Shown here: in pieces, positions 11,601-26,600 of the stretch
Numbering within the stretch: position 1 is the stretch's first letter
Layout: each line of letters opens with the position of its first letter
Made by a program: the position numbers and the translations under genes
From: Apostichopus japonicus
Taxonomy: Eukaryota; Echinodermata; Holothuroidea; Aspidochirotida; Stichopodidae
Reading direction: 5' to 3'
Assembly: GCF_037975245.1 (NCBI RefSeq)
Contig: NC_092579.1
Coordinates: 14,432,678 to 14,492,677 of the forward strand
Length of the DNA stretch: 60,000 nucleotides
The notes under the pieces: model-generated
The model's database searches: none
What the model saw: only the letters and a program-made list of their open reading frames with translations
Told to the model about the DNA's origin: nothing

Positions 11601-14600
11601 GGGGAGTGGCAGTTGGGGGAGGGGTTGCGATGGTGTGTTAACACACAGAATAATAATAATAATAAGACTTATAATGCGCACACACCACTCGAATGTTCAT
11701 GGCGCAAATGACAATGAGAAATGATACAAATAATACAGAATAATACCAAACAATGACAGAAGAAAAACTTAATGGTATAAGATCATATAAAAGCTTTTGT
11801 CATTAAGTGGGATTTTATGCTCTTCTTAAAGTTAGAGAGAGTAGATGTTTTTCTGATTTTTAAGGGAAGTTGGTTCCATAAGCTAGGGGCAGAAACAATA
11901 AATGACCTATCCCCCCAAGAATGTTTGGACTTAATTTCAGATAATAAAAATTGAGAGCTGGATCTTAGATTACGAGAGGGGACATAAATATGTAATAAGT
12001 CAGAATTATACATTGGACCATGTCCTTTAAGTGATTTATAAACAATAAGGAGAATTTTATACAAAATACGATATTTTACAGGTAGCCAGTGCAAGTTTTT
12101 TAAGACAAGTTGGATATGACAATGCTTATGAGAATGAGTTACAATACGTGCAGCTGAGTTTTGGATTAATTGGAGTCTATGAATCTGTTCATGTGGAAGA
12201 CCGAGGAGTAAGGAATTGCCCATATCCAACCTTGAAGTGATAAAAGAATGTACAATTTGTTCAGTTGCCTTATCATTTAAATAGTTTCGTAATTTGTAGA
12301 TGCCTCTGAGATGAAATGCAGCAGAACTTGTTATTTTGGAAATGTGGCGTTTCATAGACATATTGGAATCGAAGATTACGCGCATGAGTGGAAGGGCGAA
12401 CCTGAACATTACCAATTGATATGAATGGAATATTTATTTTAGCAAGCTGATGACAAGAACCAAAAAGCAAAAACTCAGTTTTTTCTTCATTAAGCTTAAA
12501 AAAATTACGTCTCATCCACAAACGGATATCATTGATGCAACTCTCAAGGCATCTGATGGCTTTAATACTCTCATCTTGAGAAGGACTGAAATCAATGTAA
12601 ATCTGGGTATCGTCTGCATAAACGTGATATGAAATATTGTGCTTCACCAAAATTCTACGAATTGGAAGTGTATAAATAGGGAACCACTGAGGTCCAAGGA
12701 CTGAACCCTGTGGAACTGAATAATCCATGTATACAGGATTGGATAATTCATCCCCAATACAAACATATTGAGGTCGTCTGTTTAAGTAAGAGTTGCACCA
12801 CTCCAGAGCAACAGCAGAAAGTTATGATGTACTCTTAACACTCTTGAAGTAATGAAAGACTGTCCATTAGATTTGTCACACATTCTACATGCTGGGAATC
12901 ATACAGCCAACCAGGGAGTCCCATCCAGTAGACAAATTAAATAATTCTCTTCCTGCTCACTGTGGTATAGATAGCATGTATACACATACAAAGTGTACAC
13001 TATAATAGTAAGATACACCTACTGTATAAATATCGTTTTTGAACCTAGTTGAAAATGGTCAGTTTGAGATCGTTTAAAGACACAGTGTGATTGTAGATTA
13101 AAGGCATGCAAATTAAGGCTCTACAATTGAACAAATTTCTAACTTCTACATCATTAATTGAATTCCATCCAACCAAAGCGATAATTAATTAACCTACAAA
13201 CATCTTTGCTTGATGTACATCAAGTTCGCTAAAAATGTGTTATATACTTTCAAAGTAACAAGCAATTGACACAAACTTTATAAAAGCCCAATATTACATA
13301 AATTTGTAAAAAAAAAATTATAAGTTTTGTTCAAATTATACATGCTTCATCATGAACTACTCCACAATGGGAATAAAATACAGTTATCCTATTACATTCC
13401 ACTGTCAGTTACGGACCTGACCTGTTTTTCATTTACTGTCTCAAGCTACGGTTATTTACTAGCAGCTATTTACTTAAATTAGAATGAAAGGCCGCAATTT
13501 TCTTCAATATACTTCCTCTCAGGGGAATTTATTGACTGACGTGTGGCCCAATCCATTGGACAAACGTGCCAACCTCCAAGGGAACAATCTTTTCCAAGCA
13601 TTTCCTTGTTCGGTGATTAATACTAGCCGATTGTTACTGTCATGTACTACTTAGCTCTCCCCCCTCTCTGCCCCTCTCAGTCACTATGATCAGTTTAAGA
13701 ATTATGACCACAGGACAAATGACAAACAATTACAGTAGCTCTTTTGTGATATTGTTAGTACCTGCTGTTGTTATTTAAATGAGATCCAGGAAAGAATAGA
13801 CGAATCAAATTAGAGCTCTACGGTAACTGGCACAAATGATGAAGAGCAGTAGTGTGTAATGCACAAACAAGTAGAAGAATCAATAAATGGATCAGGTGGT
13901 TAAGAGGGGGTGAAATACTTTGAAGGACCCGAATATTGCCACCGATTCAGGTTGTTCACATTTTGTCTTCAGATCAAAGGGAGGATGGATATACTAAGCA
14001 GATAACTAGTGTTATTTAAAGCCTCAATATATACTCATACCAGACTTTGACTAATCTGTGGCAATGAAGAATACATTTCAATTGATCTTAGATGTTTATC
14101 CTCTGCATTGGTTATATATCTGTGGAAATAATCATAGCCTATTTGTTAATTGTTTTTTCGTGGATGCTTTTGAAGGAACTTCCAGATCATTTTCTAGAGG
14201 ATAACTTAATGGACATTGTCTCCAAGAAGGTAAAAGTATGGACTAGGATAATGTATCTATATTTTGTAATATCTTAAGCAAATTAATTATGCAATGGGAA
14301 TTGATTACTTTTGTTCATGTCTACTTTTTCTTTCATTGTGGATGTGCAGAAGATATCATGACCTATGCTCTGAAACGTATTTGAACAGTTTAATTATATG
14401 AAGTAATGTGATTTGGTTGGGGTGTCATGAAGGAAATTCAGTGGATAGCTCAACTATGTAGAAATAGAAAATATAGTTTTGATCAAAAAAGAAAGAAACA
14501 AAATATTGCAAATTAATTACATAGAACATGTTTGTAACACTCATATCTTAATTGTTGTTGAACATACAAAACTCATGTACAGTCACATATATATATGCAT

Positions 14601-17600
14601 TGTAGTGGGAGGTAATAGATTGCCAAATGGTAAATATTCTGTACAGGTTTAAAATTGCTTACAGTATATTTATAGATTTTAAGCGAAAGGCAGAAGTACT
14701 GTAGATTTGTCAGCAAGTAAGATTAACATGAATGTCATGTGTATATAAACAAGTTTTAAAACCAATAGAAGAAATGTGTTAAAAAATTTCTAACCTTGCT
14801 CTTTGCACATTTATGCACTTGATATGTGTCACTAATTTATGAAAAAATTAGTGCTTGGCATTGTTTTCTTAACTTGAACATAATTATCCCATATTGTACA
14901 TATGTATCCATCTTTTTGTTAACAATTATTGAAGGATCTCTATACATATTGTAACCGCTTGATGGACTGAGATATGATATTAACTTTTCATATGTATCGT
15001 TTGTACAATAATGATGAACTGCATTCAAAATAAAGGCTGCTGCCTCACATAAATGTAGCCAAGTATGTTTACAAGACTTTTTCGTCCATGTCGTTTGCTT
15101 GGGACAGTTCTTATTTATTTGTTCTATAGTATTGTACGTCCTCGGTAAAATTAAGAATTTTTTTTATCTCTAGTTTAATTTAATATTAGGATTGACTGAT
15201 CCCATTAAAATTGTGCCTTGTAAAGAAAAATGAATTACTTAATTGCATGAACTACTGTAGGACAGTACAGCACTCATCCTCCTGGGAATCGCTACCCTGG
15301 AAGCTAATGATTATTGGCATGTAGAATATATTAACAGTAATTATTGTAAGCTAGAAGCTGCTCTCTGTGTTTTTGGAGAAGTCCTTGACAGGTGCTTGAT
15401 ACAGAAATTGATGTTTGTCTACCAAGAGTTCCACAAACGTCATTGAATTAGTACTGACCCGTCCAGTAGACTTAATAGCCTATCACTAGTTACCTGCAAT
15501 CGCTATTTGTACAATAAATCCAATTGGGACTGCGTCTGGACTGCATTGTCCAAGTATATCCTAGCAAATATAACTTGTTTGTGTAAAGAATTATAGCAAT
15601 ACTGTAGCACACAATACCCTTCAATTGATGAGAATGTCCAAACCTGGGAAAGCTGATTCTTTATAACTTTGCAGGCAGCATTTAAAATGAAAACAGATAC
15701 TGTCGGTGATTGATTTTGATAACTCCAGATAAAGTCTTTTCAAAATTGAAAAGAATTCATTAATTACTTAAAGTGAAAATAATTACAAACTGGTAATGTG
15801 ATCCTTTAAGTTGTGCAATATATAAAAGATTAACATTAATTGCAAAGTACAATAGCTACGTGATTGTTTTATGTTCACCGGATTTATGATTTCTGCCCAA
15901 AAAATAAAAATAATTAAAGGAAGGGGAAAAATAGGTTTTGTCACAGGCAGGCATGGTGCAAATATTGTAAGATCATGTTCAAAAGAGATTTTGGGGGTCC
16001 TTTGTCAAGCTATAAAATGATAAGACTGCATGATATATCCTCAAAGTGCTGTTAAAGTTCTGTTAATTCATATGTCATTTGCAGTAAGTTGATAACCCTC
16101 ACCCAAGAAACCAACACACGACTGTTTCATCAGTCCCCAAATTCATGTGGTTAGCATGCTATATGTAACTTGAGTGAATTAGTTAGTAACAATAGTAAAG
16201 AATAAATTATATGTTACTATGTACACTACTGTCATATTAACCAGTACAGATGGTTAATAGTTACTGTAGATACTAAAATTGGCTGAAGAAATAACAATGT
16301 ATCCATGTGGCAGAAAAGCCCTTTGTAGTTGGGGACTGGGGGTGCCAATATGGACATTTAGTATCTAGGATACATTTACATGCCGGTCTTAGAAAGTATT
16401 TTGTAGCCATCTTTGTCCAGTTTTTTTTGTAAATGAAATTGCATGATAGCTCCTTAATCATCTTAATGTGCTCTTAATTAATAAATATTCATTATTCATT
16501 GCAGCTGCTGGACTACTGTTTAGCATTAAGCCAATTATCCAGATCTAACCCTAGACATAATTAAACAAAACAACACACAAGCCAAATAGATAATTTTCGG
16601 AGAGGAAATCAATTAAGGGGCATAAGTAGGGTGGGAAATGGAGGCAAGATGCACAGATGAGAGAGGGAAATTGAATCAATAGGATAGGTGCGGCTCTAAC
16701 ACATTCATTCATTGGTTGTATCCTCAATGACGACTTCTTCGAAAATTCTCAGAGGGGCAGGTCAAGGGAATTTACGTCGCTTCTACTAGATGACTTGTGA
16801 CGGCTGCTGGGTGCGAAGGGTCCGTCTCACAAAAGCGATAGGTACAGTAATTAAAGCAGGAAATTTATTTTAGTTTTTGATAATTAGGGTGACGTCACTC
16901 GTAGTGTAAGGCATTTTATTGGGGGACAGTGCGGTGAAGATGTTCCAGCAGTCAGTTATTAATTTCCTTCACTTCTGAAAATCAAAGCCAGGTGGTTATT
17001 CACACACACACAGTCATCTTACGTTTCTTGCAAAGGAAAAGCTCATTTCTGGTCCGCGGGGTTCCGACCACTAATCACATGGATATAGCTAAGTTACAAA
17101 CACTCCCAAAATGGGAGCAATTAGGTCAGTAATTCCCGTATTATTCAGTTCTCTCTCAGGCAGTGCAGTTAAAAGTTCTACTCAATATTTGCTACAGCTA
17201 CATCTAAGTTGTGCTTTTATAATCGTCCTTTCGATGTTCCTCTCATCATTATTTCTCTGTGGTCTTTTTCAGATGAAATCCTTCTCTCGTCAGAAGAGTG
17301 CCCGTTAGAGATTGCTGTTAACAGTCATCGGAATGTGACATTTGAAGTCAAAATGGCTACTATGAAGAGTGGATCGAGTATAGAGTCTTTCTCTAGTCTA
17401 GAGATCTCTTCGGGTTCTTCAAACCGGAAAGCTCTCTCGAATTTCTTCGGCGTTAACGAGAACGAACTCGCCGTCGCATTCTCTCCTTCATTGAGCGGCA
17501 AGTCTCTCAGCGGAGGGAGTGACTTTGAACCGAGCACGGCAGACGAAGTGAGTTTGCATAGCAGCAATAGCAGCAACAGCCTCTCAGAGAGTTTCAGTAG

Positions 17601-20600
17601 GCTGAAGAAGAGCCCTAGATTGTTCTCGAGTAACAACGGAACGGGGCTCTGGCTAAGAGACAAGACACCTACTTTCAAACGGAAAGGTCCCTTGAGCTTA
17701 CAGCCGGCATCATCCGAGAAGGATCTCGCCCAGAATGGGCGACAATCTCCCAAGCGAAAAACAAAGAATAGGAGCATAACTGCTCTGCTAGAAAATGGTC
17801 TGAATCTTAAGAAGAGACAGGCGGAGCATGGTAGAGGCCCTGCCGGTTCCAGCGATCAGGACGAAGGACTATTTAAGCTGCATGCAAACTTCCCCGAGTC
17901 AGGGTGCACCTGTAGAAGGGTGTTCGTTGATAAGTTTTCAAAGGCAGAGGACGTGGTTCGAGATTTTCTTGATCTTTCCTCTGTGTCTTACGATTCGTAC
18001 GATGATTTCGTTCTCTGCGATGTCGTAGGATGGTACCACTCGGTGGCCAATGGTAACTCAGCAAAGACTGCAGGGGAGACTAAGCTCATGAGGAGGGCTT
18101 CGGTCGGGTGGAAGGAGGAATGTTTCAGGACTTTGGACGATAAAGAACATCCGTTGGTGGTTCAGTCGTTGTGGGTGCCGGGTAGCGGACGCTCTCGCAG
18201 GTTCGAGATCAGACGCAAAACAGACATCGTGCAAGAAAACGGTGAGTTGGCGTTCTTTGACCTGGTCAACGGACAGTTGGAGAGAAAATCGGAGATGAAG
18301 TGGGAGCAGGACTATGAATCAATTACGAATGCATCGAGTGGGAGTCAGAGAAGTAGGTTATATTGCCCGACGATTTCAGAGTTATCAGTAGAGAAGGAAG
18401 ACACTGAGAGTAGCGATGAGCATGCCGTCAGTAGTAGCCTGCTGGCCCCTCGTGATCGACCCTACGTGGTCTGCATCCAGGGTTATTCTGCGGAGAAGGA
18501 TTTACTCTTTCACACTCTGAACAAAGAGACTCTCATTGTTGGAAACCAGCTGAGCGCCAGGGCAGAAGGGTCGGCGATGAAAGCTCCCGACATACAGTTG
18601 CACGGCCCGGACGTCTTGCTACAGCATTGCATTCTCTCTTGCCATCACGTCACAGATTTGGACTCCTCGTCGTTCAGTTTCGATAAGTTCTTGGTGACCC
18701 TTGAGCCTTGCAGCGGGGGTAAGGTGTCCCTAAATGGTTCTCCTCTCGACCAGGAGATCGAACTGAGGCCGGGGGATCTCGTCTCTGTAGGAAGCTACTA
18801 CCACTTTATCTTGCGAGATGCGTCCTCCAAATGCCAGAATCTCTTTGGACTGCGATGGATGAACTCGGGCCTTCCCGAGGGAGATGGTATCTACTCGGAA
18901 TTCCCCCATTTGGCCGAGGAGGCCGAAAAATATGAAGGAGATACGGAGAGATGGAAAGTGGCGTACAAGGTTGAACATGAAGATGATTTAGTAGATTTCA
19001 TGATGTCTTTGTTACGAGAAGAAGAAGGAGGAAACTTTGGAATCGCCAGCGGTCATCTCTTTTTGATGATTGTAGAGTTTGCAGCTTATACACAGGGACC
19101 TGACCATACCAGGACAGCACTTCTAAAAGTTGCAAATGCTCTCTTAGAAGTAGCAGAGGTGAGTTTATTATTCTGATGTTTCTTGTAAAGGGTATAATAG
19201 ATACAAGGATTGCAAAAATGAAGATTTAAGAAGTCATTAGTGTTTCCTTCAATACTTTACCATGCCAAATATATTGAAAAGTTGTTTTGTGATTGTCCTC
19301 AATAATAAGTTACTCACAGTGTTACAAAGTCAGTTGCAAGTTTGCAGGAAGGGTTCGAGGAGAGTCAAGACAGATGAGACATCTGTAGACTCTAGGTACA
19401 AATTAACATAATTTAATTGCTTCATTAAATTTGTTGCAATATAAACTAAATATGAGAGATAAGTTATATATACATGGGCACCGGTATCTTACAAATTACC
19501 GGGGAAAAAACTTACAGAATCACTGCTAAAGCGCAAGGAGGTACCTTCAGGACTTATACTTGTCAACAGCTAGGGTGGATACTGCTGTGACTTTGGCCAG
19601 TATGCTTTCCAGAAGGAGCCTCAAACTTAATTATGTGGAAGGAGGCAGCAAGTTTGACAGATTGAAAATTACAGTCCTTTCAGCTGAAGTGCCCGAATCC
19701 AGTGACTGAAAAGTATAGGCAGCATGTTGTAAAGGTTGAAGATTTAGGTGCTTAACATTGGTTAAGAAGTCTCAGTGAGGGCCGAAATTGCTTTGACAGT
19801 TGGGTGGCAGTGAAATGCTTGTTGGAGTCTGAATGTACTTACAGATATAAAGTTTAAAGAATGAAAATGTGCATCTGAATGTTTCCCCCCAGGACATTCC
19901 CATTTTCAACATTCATCTAAATTATAAGCTGATGTGAACTATTTCTCATTAACTTCAAATCAGTGTGATAGTTTGTCTTTGGGACTTTCATTTAAAGGGT
20001 GGTTTTTCTGCACACTTTGAGAATTAGTTAAATGGGAAAGCTGTATACATATCACAAAGATACCAGTAAAACTTTCGTCACAGAATTTCTCCTGCAACCA
20101 CATTATTTCCATGGGTTTGTGTCCAGTTCCATCAGTTTTCAAAAACACATATTCTAAGAATTGAGCATGTCACTGCTACAAGAAAAAAGGGGGAAAAATG
20201 GAATAAGAAAAGAAAAAGATGTTAAACCTATCCAATTTGGCTTAAAGATTGTCGAAAATGTTGGGAAGAATTATAAAATTCAAGATCCATTAGTTTCCAA
20301 AACTAGCTCTTGTCACTCTTCATGATCCTATTATGAAGATTTTTCTCCACTTTCAAGAACAGATCTATAGCAAATTATTAAGTATATAGTAGTCTAACTT
20401 TCAATGAGGAGTGCAACCACACAACAGGAACTGGAGAAAAAAAATTAACATAATAATTTTCTGAAAAGAAGGCGGAGATGCTGCTATTTCTTTCAAAAAA
20501 GCAGTATCCGTGCAAAGATGATCCCTCAGGGATTAACAAGAAGGAAATGAACAGATAAAGAAAATAACATTAAATATGTAAATTGCAGTAATTTAACACA

Positions 20601-23600
20601 TAAGTAAATGTTAAGGACAATTAAATGATGTTGAAGTCTGGAGATAGAGGACATATGATTACTGGTACAGCATTTGCCTGGGAATAGCAGTTCACTAAGG
20701 ATTCTGTGAATGTAGTCAAGTACTTCTTATCTGTATTGTCAGGTGGAGAATTTTTCAATTGGCATGGACTTTGGTTTTCAATAGTACTGTTCCTTCGTTC
20801 AGTGAACTTTCAAAACTCCCATTTGATTTGCTTTTCAAAGTACTCTCGTTTGCATAGAATCGGTGTATACTGTACTGTGGTTATCCCTAAAACTGTCAAT
20901 TGAAAGTGACAACTTTAATGTCATTTTGATAGATTAATGAGTCTGTGTAACTGTTAAATGGACAAGTCCCAATTCTCAACCCTGGTTTTTCCATGAATTT
21001 CATTCGTTTTTTTTTTTTCATTTTCAAATTTTGATGTCACAACATAGATTTTATTGAATAATTGCCAAATAATATAGCAAACATCTCTTTACCACTGACC
21101 GCATTTGACAGTTTGAGTTGTCAAAGGCAGTTAGATTTGATCCCTCTTAAGTAATTTTTCACTGGCGTCTAAATTGATGGCAGTGTCCTGTTTGTCGATT
21201 GAGTAAATTGATATCCTAACACTGACATCTTTATTTTTAAAGGGACAACTTTGAACTCTCCGAAGGTTCTATGAACTGGCCTCTTCTGTTATTAATTAAC
21301 ACTGCAGAAATTGTGATATGAATGATTTATTAATTATAAAAACATCATCATTCTTGTCATCATTTCTTGTACAGTATACAGAAGTTCCAATTTGGGGGTA
21401 ACAAATTGGGGGGTCGGGGTTTGGGAGGAAGTAACCGTTCCGTTATGGCACAAAAAAAGGGAATTTATGACTCATTTCTGACTATTTAATTAAAGGGTCA
21501 TATCCTGGCAAATCCCACTGAAAGTTATCAAAATTCCTCAGAAATACTTTAATATCCTAAAAATTCTGGGTGTGTGCAAAAACTTTCTCCCTGGAGGTGC
21601 TACTCTGAAAGATTATAAGCACTTTTTATTAATTAGCAAACGTTAATTGGTGGTGACTGCCAAGCCAGGGTTCAGTGTGCAGCTTTTAGATCACAGTTAG
21701 TAATAACATATAGAGTGTTCAAGTAATATTATGAACATTAATATTCCAGATGGCCGAAGCAGAAATGGTTATAGATTTGTGTCATTGTAATCCTTTAAGT
21801 CACTTAGCATAAATTTATAAACATAATTAAGTCTCAATTATGGAGATAAAATTCAATATAGGTTTTAGACAATGAAATGCATGGTATTGAAACGACCAAT
21901 CAGATACTAGCTGAAGTCAAGCGGACAAAATATTTTAACTGAAATCTTCCAAATTAGGTCTAGCTGACAGTGCACTTGCTTAATAGAATCTTATTAATTG
22001 TACGCAATTAGCTAAACATTACAGTGAAATGTTAACAGAACTTTTGGCTTCAAATTGCATTTTGGGAAGAAATGATCAAATAGACTAATGTATGCGTTTT
22101 CAGCTTGGTTTATAAAATTGGCTCAAGAATACAATTTTAAAAATACTAGGGAGGTCAAGAAAGGGGGTAATTTTGGTCCTAAAACAGCTAATGTTTGGGG
22201 GAGGAAGTAATCCTTTAGCTTATGACAACAACAACAAAACTCTTAAAACTAACAGGACCAGAAACACTGAAAAGTTGAGCACTACCATCTTCAGGAAAAG
22301 GACGATTTTGATGATTATATCAAAATTGATGAAGTATGACTCATTCTGACTATTTAATTTAGTGGTCATTCTTGCTAATCCCATTGAAGGCCATCAAAAA
22401 TTGTTCAGGATATTTAAGTTTCCTAAAAAAAAAATGGGTCTATGCAGAACCTTTTCTTCCTGGAGGTTCTGCTCTCAAAAAGATAAGTACCTAGACTTTG
22501 AAGAGCATCATATTAATTAAGCATCAATTAAATGTCTGACCGGTTGAGTTGAAGTGATGGGCATGTTTGCCATTAGGATTAACAATTCAGTTACAGTAGC
22601 CATGATATTGTCTTTCTTTAATTAACTTATCAGTATACAGATGATCCAAAGACATAGTTACAACTGATAACTTTTTTGTAATTTTAACTACTTGAGTACC
22701 AGACACCCCTATTATTTAAGACACCCATTCCCTTTAAGACTATCTGGAACCAGAAGACATGTAAATTAAAAACCTCACAAGATGACAGGATGTAGATGAC
22801 ATATTATGATATAAACTCCAATAATTAAATTAGAATTCTGTGACCTTTCCTTAAACTTTGTCAGGACAACATGTAATAACTGTAACTAAGTCTCCTCTGA
22901 TTCTTTAATGAATATGTACCAAAATTTGTGACTTTTCTTCAAGGATGCTCGGGTCTAGCCTGTAAGTTTTTGAAAACTGAATTGTCTCGGCAGCGATGAG
23001 ATCATTCTAGAATCGAATGGCATTGACAAACAACTCGCTGATATACATAATTAAAGGGTAAATATTTGATTGTTTAATCTAGATGGGTTGTTTGAATTTT
23101 TGACCATTTGTAATATTATTATATTAATTAGATTTGGTGAACAGATTGTCAGAAATTGGCAACTATATGGTCACAAATTATCGCAAAGCAACCCGAATTT
23201 CTGTGCACACTGGGAATAATTTGGCGTTCAAATTTTGCATGGCAGCTTTGAGGGCTAGATCTGAATCTTTTCTCGTACACTAAACTAATATTCTTCCTGG
23301 GTACAAAAACTGCTATAAATCTTTGCACTTACACATACATAGCGAATTGCTGAAATTTGCGATGAGATACTGGATACTTGTTTCTGTATATATTAAAGAG
23401 CGTGGTGGCCAATTGGTTAAGGCGTCGGACTCGTAATCCAAGGATTGCTGGTTCGATTCCTGCCTAGTTCATTACGTTGTGTCCTTGGGCAAGATGTTTT
23501 ATCTCAATTGCCTCTCTCCACCCAGGGGTTAAATGGGTACCTGTGAGGTAACTTGTCATTGGGCGCAGTATATAACTGCTGCCGACTGGAATATTGTCTC

Positions 23601-26600
23601 TGGGACAGGTTATCATTGACCAGGGTTAATATAACATCTGTAAAGCGCTTTGAGACCTATCCCTGGTATAAAGCGCTATATTAAAAGCAAATATTATTAT
23701 TATTATATATCTTTGACAAAGTTGTCTTTAGAAAATACATACATGTGTTAGTTGGGTGATAAGTGAAAATCAGACCAATTTGTTAACTAATTAAACAGTC
23801 TACCAAATTAGGCCTACTTTGTAACTTATATTGTTTAATAGCTCAGCTCTGGATGTGTTTCCTTTGTGATGACTTTTGAAACCATGTCACTTATGGTCTA
23901 TGAATCCCAAAAAGTTAGAAAGAACCTTCCTTTGTTTTTGATGTTGATATATCTCTTTGATAAGTACTAGATCTATATATAACATCATGTTTGTGATAAC
24001 CATAGTAACAGACGAGTCATCTTCGATTGACAGATCCCACCTGACGAAATAGCAACTGCTCTTTTCGAACGTCATAAGTGTACTCTAAGACTATAAAAAA
24101 TCATTAATGGTGGGTTTGACTATACAAATCCATGTACAATAGAAATTTTGAGCTGCTTTCACCAAACAATCCTCCTCCCTCATGCAATGTTCCTTCCTCT
24201 GATCACACCTTCGGTAGACGGGAACTTTCAAAGAACTGGCAGATGTATTGATCTGTGTATCCCTGAACATGAATATTTAATAACTCTTCATTTACATCTT
24301 ATCTTATACTCCTCCACCTATCAAACACTAGATTCATTGTTTAGTTTCAAGTAGTCATTGAATGTGCGATTGATATCAAAAGGCGTCTGAGATAAAGTAG
24401 CCTTCATATACTCTTTATGACTATATGTTTCATGATTGCTTATAGTTAAAGTATACTTGGCTCTAAAATTGCCTTTGTCCCATTTTGACAAGTTATTTAA
24501 TCCAATTGAACCCTTCACTGTGATCATTGAAGCTCAATAACTGTTTAAAGTGCTTGAGATATTTCTGTGCACTAACACCTACAGGTGGTAACTTTGAAGT
24601 GGTAGTATATCGATACATTCTAAGCTTCCAGGAATTGCTTGGCTGTAAAGTGTATATGTCCAGTGTCATTTTAGGTCTTATTATTGGATGACGTCTTTTC
24701 ATTGTGTTTTTGTCTGGCTAATTGAGGTAGTACCATGGCTGCTGATATCTTCCCATGGCAACTGGCAAAGAGGATAACTTAAATTTATTTTGTAATTTGA
24801 TCAACATATTTTTGGCAAAGAGAAGTTGGCAGAAGATCATGGCATGAAAATGTTGGATAAGATTAAACTTTAAAACAACGACAGAATTGTGCTATTGTTC
24901 TTGTCAAAATACATTAGTAAGAACTTTAACTCACATTCAATACAATAGCTACAAATAGGGTCATCGTTTTAACAAAACAATCTGCCTACAATTGTACTGC
25001 CAGAGTCTAGCTGTTCATGAATGTTTTCTTCTTTTTTTGCTGTGTTGTTGTTATGCACTGCTTTTGAATGACATAATAAGACAATATCAAGTTTGGATTA
25101 TCTTACAAAATTGCAAAAATATGATATAATTTTTGTCAAAAAAAAATTGGAATCTAGACATCAGAGAAAGACTTTTAAGTTTTACATTTTATGTTGTATA
25201 ACAGCTGTCCTACTGTACATCTTTGTATTAACATTTGTGAAGCAATTTACACAGTTTATTTTTGTTCGCTGACCATATAAATATAGCATTTTGCTGTTAA
25301 ATTACAACATACATTTTCCCTGGAAATTCCATTGTATGTACTGCTTATAGCTAGTGAAATAATTGCATTTGCTATCATATTATTTTAACAGTGTTAACTG
25401 ACCAGAAGTGATTCTAAATACAGTTTCAGAGTAGTTCCTATATTTGGTTGACATAATTATCCTTATTTATGATATAAAAATATGCTACATAAATTATCTC
25501 ATGACCAAAATTCATTACATTTTTACACTTTTTCATACTAAGCTTAAATTATTTTTGTGATTGTTTTGGTAATAAAAATATATATATTTTTGTTCCAAAA
25601 TAAGATTCTTTCATTCTTCTCTTCTTACTTTTTCAGAATAAAGCCAGAGAAATGGCCACAACTCACTCTAACAGGTAGAATTATTTGGGTTTTAGTTATT
25701 ATACAACTATTAGTATCTGTGTGTACCTTCCTAAATACTGTACAATACTGTATGCATGCATGCACACCCATGCAACATACATTTTCATTTTGACAGAGAT
25801 GGTTGGCAAGATTTGAGGCAAATGAAACTATGCTTCGAGGTCTATACTTAATACATGAATAAGTAGTACATGATAAAACAAGCTTGTATAGGCATCTTAC
25901 TTGTTTCATAGCTATAAGATGAGATTCAAGTGAGGATTGAAAGCATTCATGACAAATTGGTGACATTTTGAGACAATGATGACATTAATTGTCAGTTATA
26001 GTAAACTAGGCAAGCCACATCATTGAATTCAGTGAATTTGATATGTGATGTATATAGCTCTATACACACAACATGAACCCCCATTACACAAAAATAATGT
26101 CAATAGAAGTGAATTTATGATATGTATGTATTTAAGATCCTCCTGCAAGCAGGAACTCGCGAAGAAGCCTCATTGGCTTATCAAAGCCGCAAGCTGACCA
26201 AAGTCAGTCTCTTAGACTCATATTTAACGTCCATGATTATGAATTGTCAATTGTCAACAACTCTGTAACTGGATGACATACATTAATCTTGGAGTGACTC
26301 GAACTCAGGACCATATGATTGGAAGGCACCGGCGTTAACCACTCAGCTAACCCTCCTAATATAACTCCTAATATAACTCCTAATATAAATCCTGATATAA
26401 CATGATGTACAGTATAATATATTTGTGTATTTGTATTTGCCCAATGCATTGTAACAACAAACACATTTTACTTTGTAAACAGATCTGCAGTGTGTGCACT
26501 GTTGCAGATTTGTTACTATACTTCATGAGTTTTGTGTTTTTGATACACTTTGCTGGACATAAAATTAATATTGTATGTCACATGTGTCATTTCATTTCAT

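Larger units (their letters stand above)
6663..14180 (+). other. Intron 2 of the RADIL-like gene, 5' part
   Basis: AT-rich intronic DNA. I see no exon with splice sites and phase that fit the gene. It contains a hammerhead-like repeat (about 8325-8400), a C-tract (8190-8225), one ATGT-tailed SINE (9395-9618) and an antisense LINE fragment (11640-12835). Nothing else stands out. Confidence 0.55.
19159..25636 (+). other. Intron of the RADIL-like gene with one tRNA-derived SINE
   Basis: AT-rich intron of 6.5 kb. The only clear element is the SINE at 23398-23707. The stretches at 21360-21620 and 22130-22500 resemble each other ('GAAGTAACCGTTCCG / GAAGTAATCCTTTAG', 'TATGACTCATTTCTGACTATTTAATT', 'CTCCCTGGAGGTGCTACTCT / CTTCCTGGAGGTTCTGCTCT'), so an old duplicated repeat of about 250-300 bp is present. 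Confidence 0.6.

Noticed and set aside
14176-14229. Exon-like segment ending SKK|GTAAAAG between RADIL exons 2 and 3
   Set aside because: It has plausible acceptor and donor sites and, from 14186, fits the phase of exon 2, but it ends in phase 0 while the next exon needs phase 1. Starting at 14176 gives a stop in the needed frame. It would break the gene.
23398-23470. Possible tRNA-Thr gene
   Set aside because: A and B boxes are present, but the acceptor stem does not close and the sequence runs directly into a SINE body and tail.
25625-25966. 113-codon minus-strand frame
   Set aside because: Antisense to a RADIL micro-exon and intron, with no homology or splice context.
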